DNA from: Litoditis marina
Taxonomy: Eukaryota; Nematoda; Chromadorea; Rhabditida; Rhabditidae
Length of the DNA: 64,000 bases
Direction of reading: 5' to 3'
NCBI GenBank assembly: GCA_964036275.1
Contig: OZ038440.1
Coordinates: 7,167,690-7,231,689 of the forward strand
How positions within the stretch are numbered: the first letter of the stretch is position 1; each line of letters starts with the position of its first letter. Positions 11,375 through 21,600 of the stretch are shown one piece after another. The notes under the pieces were generated by a model, which was not told where the DNA came from, did no database searches, and was given only the letters and a program-made list of their open reading frames with translations. The position numbers and the translations under genes were made by a program.

Positions 11375-11771
11375 GACTCTATTGATTCCCCAACTCAGAC
11401 AATGCAACTATAAAAAGAAAATAATTGTTTCCAGGACTAATAAACATAAACAAAAAGCTTCACAAGAAAGAATTGCCACCATCGGTGAAGAAAGCGAGGA
11501 AAAGTGTACTATTAGCACGATCTAAACTTGTCAAACGGGAGGTATTCGGAGCAATCAATGAATTGTTGATCGCTGTTTCCAATATATGCCGAGGGTAAGC
11601 AAATACCGCGAACGCTTGATAACCAGAAACCAAACCAACAACTGTTATGAGTCATCCAGAGTTATTCCATAAATTATTGTTATTGTAGCCTTTTTGCAAA
11701 CTAGCACACAAGTATAATAACAGCCAAATTATATTAACCAAATTGAGCATAATTCTTACTATATCAAACAT

Positions 11772-12839
11772 GGTGAATTCTATATCTAACCGGGTTTTTA
11801 ACCTAACCCTTTTTTTTTAAAAAAGGTAACCTAACCCTTTTTTGGTAACCTACACTGAATTCCGATTATCCCTGAAATCTCTCTGATTGCACCCCATTTG
11901 TCCCCTACTTCGCCCCTGTCCATATCCGGATATGGACAGAGGCAAAACAGGGGGCAAATGGGGTGCAATCAGGGAAAAAGTGGGGAAATTTCCGAGAAAA
12001 GTCAGGGAAATTTCAGAGAAAAATTAAGCAAATTTTTTTCAACATTCAGAAATATTTCTTGTTTGATACTATTTACGGTGAATTGTTAACATAAGGTGAG
12101 AATGAACATCTCCAAAAATTCTCTAACTGATGCTCCTCAGATTAGACAAGCATCTATTTTCACTACTTATTTCTTTATAGAAAACAAAGTGTTTTCAAAA
12201 AGAAATAGCCAAGAGAAAGTATTTCCTTCCACATCTAATCAAAGTTAAACTTTTTTCGATTGGTACAAAGCGCTTTCAACAGGAGCTGAAACAATTTGAA
12301 ATGGACGAATTTCGCACAACCGCACCCCTGGCTGCGCCGTATCTAGTACGGGTTTCTCAAAAATGCGGCAGAACACAGTTTTAACCAGTATCTTCAACGA
12401 AATGACACTAAAACTTTATAATGTGTAGGTATAAGGTTCTGCTAATAGATTATAGTAAAAAAAGTGGTAAATCAACATTTTTCAATATCTCTGACACTTC
12501 TCTGACATTTCCCTGATTTCACCCCATCTTCTCCCTGACTCACCCCCCTTTCACCCCAGAAAAATCAGGGAAATTCTTCCCCCCTGATGCTCCCTAACAG
12601 ATCAGGGAATGTCAATTTACTATGTATTGGTTACCTCAGTAGGTAACCAGGTAGTAACCTGAAATGAAAAACCGGTTACCTGTTTTTCTAACGCAAAATG
12701 TGGTTTTTACCGTTAGTTTGAACGGTAACCGGATTTTAGTTTCAGGTTACTTTCAGGTTACCTGCCATGGTAACCTGAAAAATAGGTTACCAAAAAAGGG
12801 TTAGGTTACCTGAAAACCCGGTTAGTTGTAGAATTGGCC
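11772..12839. mobile_element. Mutator-like MITE split by a nested insertion
   Basis: The element begins GGTGAATTCTATATCTAACC and ends GGTTAGTTGTAGAATTGGCC. It is flanked on both sides by ATCAAACAT (11763-11771 and 12840-12848), a perfect 9-bp target-site duplication. It matches the copy at 17484-17757 in both terminal regions. In that copy the two halves are contiguous, whereas here about 780 bp (about 11852-12629) intervenes. A 9-bp duplication with long terminal inverted repeats is the hallmark of Mutator-like elements. Confidence 0.85.
11852..12629. mobile_element. Insertion nested within the Mutator-like MITE
   Basis: Absent from the paralogous MITE at 17484-17757, hence a later insertion. 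It contains a large palindrome centred near 11930 (CCATATCCGGATATGG core; arms GATTGCACCCCATTTG and CAAATGGGGTGCAATC). At the right are related CCCTGATTTCACCCC and AATCAGGGAAATTC segments. No open frame of note. The exact ends are uncertain. Confidence 0.6.
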
Positions 12840-13265
12840 ATCAAACATATGCAAGGATAATTTTGAAGGACACGAAAGCCTTTTACGAGAAAAATAGAAC
12901 AGTCATGATAGAAAGCTGCCATGCTTTGCCTACGGCATAACCTGCTGATTCTTACAACGCATCCGTAACACTGAACGCAACCAAAACGAAATAATTGATC
13001 GATCTCAGACGAACCAAAACATAACAAGAGGATTGTAACAAATCTTTCATTGAAAAACACAAAACAAGTGACAAAACAACACGAATATTCTTCTGATAAA
13101 TATGACGTAATAGCTCGAAAACCACAGATCATGTGAGGGAAATGATAAGAAATAGAGTACCTAACACTACTGATGCAGTTACCGGCTAAACATGCTGTAA
13201 AGAAATTAAAATAAGAATTCAATCATAAGGAACAGTGTTTACTGTTAGATGGAAAACAAAGCTGA

Positions 13266-16200
13266 TTAGCGCATTTGAATGATACCGGCATCTCTCAACT
13301 TCAACAGACGGCTACGAATATCGGGATTCTTCAGATGCTCTTGCACTGCTCCAGGATCCTGCAACATTATACTATACACTAGACGAATTTGACTAACTTT
13401 ACTTATGATTGCTATTGTTAGGAAGAAATGAAACAAGTTGGTTGAAGAATGAACGAAACAGGGCTATAGTTCAAAGAAGGCTTCAAACACTGCGGTTATA
13501 AATGCTGATTATTGCTTCCATTTCCAGTCAAAACTGTAAGATGAGTACAAAATTGAAAAATGAACAAAAAACTCACCCACACACCAGTGAAGTGTGACTA
13601 TGCTACAAAAAGGAATCCGTTTGCGATAAGTACATATAAATGCTAAAAAATTTGATACTACCGAAAAAGGAGCCTATTTCTTGAAGTTCTCCCCTATTCG
13701 GACAACGTTACTGGAGTATGTACTCACCTGACTCATCTGCTCGAGCAGCATGCGCATTCCAGGGTCTCGCAAAATCTCCTGGACCTCGGGGTCGGCAAGG
13801 GCACGTTCGCGGGCCTGAATTCGCTCGAATTAGTGGTCAGCCGAAGTAGTTAATATATTATGCACTCATGTTGTGAATCTCATAAACAATAAAAGGCTGG
13901 AAGTTGAAAGCAAAGACACCATACCACGACTTTCCTGATTATTAACATATAGGATTTGGAAAACTTCATTCTTTTTCTGTTCTAGAGAATATGACAATCT
14001 GACAACAAAAAGCTTCTCATTCTTTGTACGTAAACTAACGGCTTTGTTTTATAACAGAAAAATAATGACACTTTTCATTATTTTCTAAATGGCCAGTTCT
14101 TCCAGCGGATTTCTAGTAAAGGCCATCTATGTCGTAAACACCCCACTCTCAAAGACCAGTAAGGTGTGACCATTCCACAGAAACTAAACCGATTATCGCT
14201 AAATATCCGTGAATTTTTTGGATGTTGAATTAAAAATAGGCCAAATATTGCGACATTGACGGAAAAGTAACCCGTTTTTGTACTTTTTCTGACTATTCCG
14301 CCAACTTTACTGGTGTATGCTCACCTTTTCGGGACTCTCATCATTGGATCGCATGCAGTTCCTGACTCCTTCTCTGGCCTCGTTGTTGGATGGATCGATA
14401 TTGAGGGCATCTTCGTAGGCCTTCTGCGCTTTTCCCCACTCGTGCATGGCAATGAGGACGGCACCCTTTCGGATGTATCCCTTCACTGAAAATGAGCGGA
14501 GATGTTGTTGTTGGAGAAATAGAATTAAATCGGAAGATATACTGTTAAAGTCAAATTTAGCACCTGACTTAACTTTTAACCTGAGCATTTGAGCTTTAAC
14601 TTGGGCAAACGAATTTTCGAGAAATAGAATTAAATAATCTGAAATTTATTAAGAATCGGTTTTGCTTTTTTGTTACGTGGAATCGGTTTACAATTTAGGT
14701 TTTTGGTTAAAATCCGGACTTATATTCTGGAATATAGTCAAAGCTAATTGGCAAATTTCTTCCCAAACCAAAATCGAACAGATTCTTTACGAACCAGTTG
14801 GTTCGGTGAGAAACCAAACCGTTCGCGTACTCAAACCGACATACAACCGAACCAAAACCTAATAAACGTTAAGCAGACGACCAATTTGCCAGTTTCAGCA
14901 TTAATTACTTGAATTGGTTCGGTTCCATCTTTGTTGGCCCGAATTTGGTTCGGTTCTCAAACGAATGGTTCGGGAACAATCGGTCCGGTTTTGGTTCAGG
15001 AAGAGTCGGTTCGGGAAGGAATTCACCAAGCTAATTAGTATCCGTGCTATTTGAGACCAAAGAAAATCGATAACTAACCGAAGGTAGGATCCAACTTGAT
15101 GCACTGGTCACAGTCCTCAAGTGCACGTGGGAAATCCATGAGCTTCGTGAGACAGGCAGCTCTATTCGAGTAGAGAATAGCATTCTCGGGATGACGTTTG
15201 ACAGCTTCGTTGTAGTGCTTCATGGCGGTAGGATAGTCTCCTTTCTGAAATAATTCAAGAAGTACCGCTAACGCTAAGTACACCAGAAAGTTTCGACTAT
15301 TCCACAAAAAAAACAGTGAGTTTTTAGATTTGAACCAGTAAAAATTGATTATTGCGCAACGCATATAGACAATGTTTCCTTTTGGCGGAAAATTAGTCTG
15401 TTTTTCGAATTTTTCTGACTACTCAGACAACTTTACTAAAATATGGCTCAAAATCAAGTACACAAACTCATCGGTAGGAACGAACCAATGTACTAAGACA
15501 GACAGATGCATCAGTAAAAAACGCCATCTTTGGTTGCGTACCTCTTCAATATCTTCGTGTTTATATTAGTTTTCTGTACATAAGTCAAATTTTGCCAAGC
15601 TTAGAAACAATTGATTCGAACTTCTTAAACACTACTAATACAAACAAGTACATTACTAATAACAAGAAGAGCAACAGTTATGGTAGGAATACCTTGAACA
15701 ACTCGTTTCCCTTGTTCTTCTCTTCTTGAGCCAGTTCGGGGTTAATGTAGGCCTTGAGCTCACGTTCCTTCAGAATTTTCTCCAATTCTCTCACTTTCTT
15801 TACCAATTCCTGTAAAGATGATGCCTCACATTTCGATTCCGAATCATTCACTTGACGAGTTTCAATTTGTACGCGGAGACATGGTTGTTCAAGCTGCCTC
15901 AGACGGGTTACTTTTTGTCGAGCGAAAAATAAAATTACTTTTCTTCTTTTTTCCAGCTTAGTCAGACGGTCAGACCTCACTGGTGTATGAGCTTAACCGA
16001 AGGTTTTCAGATTACAGAACATACACAGTTTGGAAGCGAGACCAACTAATACCATGCAATGATTACTGAAAGAGAGAAAAACTTACCGGATCTCTGAACT
16101 CTGACAACGATTTGCCGAACCAATCGAGCGCTTGCTTCAAATCATCTTGTTTGTAGAAAGCGTTACCAGCACGCGCCATAGCCCTGTAGATGTAGACATG

Positions 16201-17211
16201 CTAGTACAAAATAAAGGCCAAAAATTTCATTATTCCCATTCCAAGACGGCAAAACTACTGACAACACAATCACAATGACAATTTTGGTAGGAATTAGGAA
16301 TAGGAATCGAAAGGAAAACCGAGCAATACGAATAAATATTTGGCTTTAAATCGTTATCATGTGCGATGCCACGGTTAACTGACCGGGGGATCCTTAACTT
16401 TTCCCTTAACTGGGTTAGGGGAACCCATAACTTTTCAAACAAGTCTAGGTTTTTCGGGTAATTACCTAGGGGACCTATAACTTCTTGCTTTCTCTGCGGA
16501 GGGGATGTTTAACTGCTGAAACACTCAAACCGACACTATCCCAAAATCCCACCTATGATCGTTATGCACTACACTCTATTTTCAGGTATTAGAAGCCAAC
16601 TGCCAACCTCATATCTAATGATTCTTTGAAGAAAACCAAAAAAATGAGACTGACTTGGAAATAAGCTTGTAATCTGCTCTGTGTTCTCTTCCAACTTCTA
16701 CGGCTTTCTGACAAGTGGCTACACAATCCTCATACTTTCCCTCTTCGAAGAAGACAGCTGCAAAGAGTAAATTAAAATGTCCGAAGTGTATATTTAAAAG
16801 GAAAACCTTCTAAAAGCTCTGAAGACATAGAGATTCTTCATTATAGGACTGTACAAGACATACTTTTTTTTCTCTTTCCACAAAAGCTAAGAAATGAAAT
16901 ATAACTAGAAATATGAAATATAGAACTGTCGAAAGGAAATAATGCGAGTTCGTAACGTGCAAACTGTTTACCTGCGTTATTTGTGTAGAAAGTGATGTTG
17001 GTAGGGTCAAGCTCCATAGCCTTCTCATAATGAGAGTGTGCTGTGGCAAAGTCTTTCGCCTTATAGGCGGTGTTCCCGAGATCTTTCTCGGCAAGAGCAG
17101 CCTGAAAACAGTGAAATATGAATCATAGTACACTAGAAAGAAACAAATAGTTTCTCATTCATAAGCTAATTTCAGATGAATGAGAAGACGGACATGTCTA
17201 AATGCCTGGCG

Positions 17212-17248
<37 letters not shown>

Positions 17249-17786
17249 TTGTTGGGGAAATTCCATACTGAACTCCCTTCGAAACCATGTACCTAACCAT
17301 TTATAAAACTTGTAAAAAAGTAGGCGAAGACTTCCCAAAAAAGTGCGACTAAAAATAGGCTCCCAGGAAGGCAAAACGAAGGTTCACAAATCCGCTTGGA
17401 CGAACTTTCTTGAATGACAGAATAACTATGAGTCCGCATAACTAACGCTTTGATCGAACATATTATGTAAAAGCCGCTAATTTGGTGAATTCTACAACTA
17501 ACCGGGTTTTTGGGTAACCTAACCCTTTTTTGGTAACCTTTTTTTCAGGTTACCTCAGTAGGTAACCGGGTGGTAACCTAAAATGAAAAACCGGTTACCT
17601 GTTTTTCTAACGCAAAATGTGTTTTTTACCGTTACTTTGAACGGTAACCGGATTTCAGTTTTAGGTTACTTTCAGGTTACCTACTAAGTAACCTGAAATA
17701 TAGGTTACCAAAAAAGGGTTAGGTTACCTAAAAACCCGGTTAGTTGTAGAATTGGCCCGCTAATTTACCTGAACTGAGTCTCCCAT
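13266..17786 (-). CDS. sti-1: Hsp70/Hsp90-organising co-chaperone Hop/STI1, short nematode form, 9 exons
   Basis: Exons (minus): 17786-17769, 17101-16972, 16757-16655, 16183-16087, 15809-15693, 15244-15079, 14485-14325, 13814-13728, 13358-13266. All phases agree and give 323 residues plus stop, starting MGDSVQ. Residues 7-116 form TPR2A (binds the Hsp90 C-terminal MEEVD) with the whole carboxylate clamp present: K12, N16, N47, K84, R88. Residues 117-155 form the charged linker helix ([20 protein letters not shown]). Residues 144-264 form TPR2B with [16 protein letters not shown] and KGYIRKG. Residues 265-323 form the DP2 domain ([27 protein letters not shown], ending AGIIQMR). TPR1 and DP1 are absent, as in the C. 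elegans protein of about 320 residues. The protein acts in the cytosol, passing or holding clients in Hsp90 complexes. Intron 1 carries a Mutator-like MITE, and several other introns carry small TIR elements. Confidence 0.97.
13586..13721. mobile_element. Intronic small TIR element, copy 1
   Basis: Begins CACACCAGTGAAGTGTGAC and ends CAACGTTACTGGAGTATG. The ends are imperfect inverted repeats sharing CACCAGTAAAGT-type sequence. It stops six bases from the minus-strand splice donor of the 13814-13728 sti-1 exon. Related copies lie at 14150-14318, about 15278-15455 and about 21412-21580. Confidence 0.5.
14150..14318. mobile_element. Intronic small TIR element, copy 2
   Basis: Begins near GACCAGTAAGGTGTGACC with ATTCCACA following, and ends TTTTCTGACTATTCCGCC then AACTTTACTGGTGTATG, the same terminal sequences as copy 1. 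It again ends about six bases from a splice donor, that of the 14485-14325 sti-1 exon. Confidence 0.5.
14640..15020. repeat. GGTTCGGTT-rich inverted repeat in sti-1 intron
   Basis: The left part is rich in AACCGAACC, CAAACCG and AAACCGTT. The right part is rich in GGTTCGGTT and CGGTTTTGG. The two halves can fold back imperfectly on each other. It lies between the sti-1 exons 15244-15079 and 14485-14325. The ORFs over it are repeat read-through. Confidence 0.5.
15278..15455. mobile_element. Intronic small TIR element, degenerate copy 3
   Basis: Carries CACCAGAAAGTTTCGACTAT with TCCACAA following at the left, and TTTTTCTGACTACTCAGAC then AACTTTACT at the right. These are recognisable ends of the family seen at 13586 and 14150 but more diverged. 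It sits in the intron between the 15809-15693 and 15244-15079 sti-1 exons. Confidence 0.4.
17217..17247. repeat. (GA)n microsatellite
   Basis: Uninterrupted GA dinucleotide repeat of about 31 bp in sti-1 intron 1. Confidence 0.9.
17484..17757. mobile_element. Intact Mutator-like MITE, 274 bp
   Basis: Terminal inverted repeats of more than 50 bp start GGTGAATTCTACAACTAACC / GGCCAATTCTACAACTAACC and continue through GGTAACCTAACCC. The flanks CGCTAATTT at 17475-17483 and 17758-17766 are a perfect 9-bp target duplication. The interior is built from repeated GGTTACC/GGTAACC. It lies inside sti-1 intron 1, and the right-hand duplication overlaps the first bases of that intron next to the six-codon first exon. 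The donor site (GTAAAT) is preserved. Confidence 0.93.
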
Positions 17787-18605
17787 TTCAATCTTCTCAA
17801 TTGGTAAAAAAGAACCTGTAAATACGTTTGAATATTATATCCAGCTCAAACAAATCAAAACACACAGATTAGATTCACGATATGAAAGAAAAGAATTAGC
17901 GAAACGATATCGTTCTACAACCTCCGGAGAGAAACCTCAACTTTGTAAATGTTATAATAATTGAAAGAAACTATAAAGGAAATCACGGTATGAACGCTAA
18001 TAGGGAACAGCCCAACGTAAAAAATGGAAAAACCTAAAACAGCTTCGTACAGAATCCGCGTTGCGGTTATTGCGAATAGAGCACGATAACAGTAAAAATT
18101 TACATCAGTGATATGCAAATCAAGGCTTCTGTACATCGATTCTTGGCTGGCGCGCCAAGACCAGTGATCCATTTGATTTGTGCGGGCCAAACTGGCAGCG
18201 CGCCAATAGTGATGGTGAGCCAAAAAACCAGGTAAATGAAATCGCGGTTCGTTTGGAAAGCGTTCATACCGTGAAATAAGAGGCAGAGAATATCCGAAAT
18301 ACTGAAAGAAGAATGGGAAAATGAATCGAGGCGTTCGAGAATGTTCTAGAAAATCTGCGCCGCGGCCAACATTATGACGTCATACCTTCGCATTAGAGCA
18401 CATTTTAAACAGCTGCAATATGAAATGATTAAAAGTAATGAAAAAGAATTTAATTACTCTCTGTAATAAAAAACATGTACAAGGCGAGGTAAACATTCAT
18501 TAGATGAACAAAAAATCTTCAAAATAGCAGGACCCGTAACAACAGCGATGTTAAAGTGGAATAGTAAGTGACAATAATCGGAGCAATTCCGGATAGACTC
18601 CAAAA
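17787..18605. other. Intergenic, sti-1 upstream region
   Basis: About 0.8 kb between the sti-1 start and the stop codon of the next upstream minus-strand gene, so it must hold the sti-1 promoter. Around 18143-18160 there is a palindromic CTTGGC-TG-GCGCGCCAAG segment, and a second GCGCGCC follows near 18197. A 102-codon minus-strand frame crosses it (17915-18223) but has no recognisable domain or splice support and is left out. Confidence 0.5.
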
Positions 18606-21600
18606 TCATCCAATATACTCTTCCTCTCCTTCTTGACGTTCAGTGTACTGTTCCTGCTCCATCACCATTTGCTGTCCATTTTCGTTTCGAGAAGGCCCAG
18701 GAATCCAAACCTGGATGTAACAATGAATGTTGACATTTCAGAAAATCTATCAGTCCCTTTTCCCGATCGAGAATATTCTACCTGACATGAGAACATGAAC
18801 AAAACTAGCTGATCACGTTCTTAGTTCTCTTGAGAAAGGCGCCAACTAAATAACTAATAATGTTATCCCTTTATCCATCATTTCGTCTCAAATAATATTT
18901 CAATGAGATTCAATTCAAACACTGTTTCGCCGTAGCGTACAATTTTTACGGGATAGTAATGGTGTTAATTCCGCCGCGTTATATACATGTACATGGTATT
19001 CGTTTTGTTCGGTACTTGCGCAAACTTTGAAGTACCTGCTGCTGCTCCTGCTGTTGATAGACCACTGAGGAAGTTGAACGTTCCAGCCTCTCCATGAACG
19101 ATTCAGCTCGATCCAAAATGGAGGAGAGGCGCAACTGAAATAAACAGATCGAGTTACTTATAGTAGACTGTCAGCAACACGTTGTATTCTTTGTATGTTA
19201 GTTGACACACCAAGCAATCAAAAATGTTGTCTAATAACAAACAACCCAGCGATATTACACTAGATCAACACAACGGAGCATACTATCCTTTTTTGAGTAC
19301 CCTATTTGAAGAGCAGCGGTTTTCTATTACCGTAAGTTTATACCAAAACTGCAAATTTATAATAAATCCTTTTTCACTGATCCACAGCCAGATGACTAGC
19401 AGCATATAACCAGACCACTCGCCTGATTTTGATATTCCTTCTTATAGATTTCCGCTTGCATCTCCTCTAACTCGGCTGCACTTGATTGTGCCGACGACCC
19501 TTCCATCATCCTTCTTTTGGCAGGGGGCGGAACCGGGACGGCAGGCTCCAGAACGTGAGGAGCACCTAATCAACAGGACCATCAATCGACGTCAAACATA
19601 CACGAGCAAAGTGTGACAATTCCATGAAAAGGAAAGTTTTTCGATTCAGAGACCAAGAAAAGGAGGCCGTTTTCGGATTTCTAACTCGAAACATAAATTA
19701 TATTCCGTATTACGTTCTAATGATGAAAAACAGCGCATAAAATTCGAACTGAACGTGAAACAAGGCTTTCAGTTATTCTACCCAGAAAAGAATTGAAATC
19801 TGACACAAACAGCTAGGTGGCAGTTGTAGACGAGATATAATAGTTCTCACTCATTGAATGATCATAGAGATCGAGATCGTTCTCGCCCGGATATCGATGT
19901 AGGCGAGAGGAAGGCAGATGAACCTAAATAAATCAAAAAAAGGTTCTCAAGTCAAAGCTTGGCAGTTCGAAAGATTGACATTGAAATTTAAGATATTATT
20001 TCAAATTCAAATTGGTCGCGAAATTCTGAAACTCAGGATGCGAACGAATTATCATGGTACAGTGAACTTTAAAAAATTCATTTGGACAGCATACGGCACT
20101 GTAGTTTGATATTATTCAAATAAGTTACCTGGTTCTGTCGACCAGCTTCGAACCACTCTGGTTCACCTTTCCAATAATACGAGATCACTGCTAGATTGGA
20201 ACAAGTCGGGTAGAACCTATAAACGAGATATAACGATCTGACGTACATAGACAGTGGAAATGTGCTATATCCTATTATTTGGCATTCCCTATAGATCAGA
20301 ACGGTAACACCTTTCTGGAGATGATGTTGTCTCAAATTCGCTGTCACATCAATTTTTCAACCTGTAAATCAGTTACCTAACTGTAGAAATAAAAAAAAAA
20401 CTAACCTATCGCCACTCACACTTCTACCGGTATAGATTTTCCTCACAAAACGACCTTGCACGGCTGGATGTTCATATCGCTTAGAAAGAATCTGAAATAA
20501 GAGAATAAGGAATTGTCATCAAAAAAATTAACACATAGTGGAAAAACGATTAGGGCGAAAAATCAAACCTGAATGTCATATGTGGCTCCCTCGATGAGTT
20601 TATTTCCACTATCTACCCGCACGGCATCTCCGGTGGTCGAGTCAAGCTTGTAATACCTGTAGTGATAATCAGTAAATGGTCATGAGGAAATGGTCATACT
20701 GTAATAATAAAAAAATAAATGACCATAATACACGGTTGTTAAGTCTTTAACGTGAACAGTGAAACTTTTCAGAAACAACCTTTAGTAGGAACAACACATA
20801 TCAGAAGAAAGAACGTTCACTCTAATGAAAACACTAATAAAAGGTGGCGCGTAGCCCAGAATCACCTCGAATGTCCAGCCGGCTTTCCCCAAGATCCATT
20901 ATTATCCCGTCTCAGCTCAGCGTCGCTGGGGAAGTGTTCAATGTTGATTACAAAGGTACCAGCCTCTCTATAGCCTTGAGGAACCCGACCGCAGATCCTA
21001 AAAAAGTAAATTTGCCCAAAAACTAACATCTCTTCCTAATCACAATTTCACGTATCTTACACCGTAACCGTACCATTCATTTAGTACGAGTTTAATACAA
21101 CGGTCATAGAGTTGCAAGTTTTACCTCGCCAATGAAAACATTATCTCTATGCTTCCTCAAAAATTACCTACTTTCTGAAATGTTTATATAAATAAGAAAA
21201 GCACTATATATTTTTATGGAATATGTGTAGCGTTTTCATACAAATTTTCCTAATACGATCCAAAAACTCACTTTGACGGTTCCACAATGATTCCTCCGAG
21301 AATAACCGAGGCGGCAGTGTTGAAGTCGATTGCGCCAACTGCATAGATCGGCGATTCACCGAAGTAGCCAGAAACTGTCGCAGGAAGGGCCGATTTGTCG
21401 GCAGAATTCTACAACATACACCAGTGAAATGATCCGAGTAGCCACACAAATTCTGTAAGCGGGCTCTCTCTTCCGTCAACATCGGGGGGAAATACCTGTT
21501 TTTGAAAGAAAACCCAGAAGTTTCACATATTATATTCTAAAATGGACTCCTTTTCGTGAAAAAGTCACATTTTACTGGTGTTGATCAACAAAAGCAATTC

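Noticed and set aside
11241..11525. Plus-strand ORF of 94 codons
   Set aside because: Antisense to galectin exon 1 (11374-11324); a shadow.
12806..13222. Minus-strand ORF of 138 codons downstream of sti-1
   Set aside because: Overlaps the MITE end and the sti-1 3' region; Cys/Phe-rich with no domain; no splice partners.
17915..18223. Minus-strand ORF of 102 codons upstream of sti-1
   Set aside because: Lies in the presumed sti-1 promoter, no domain, no splice support.
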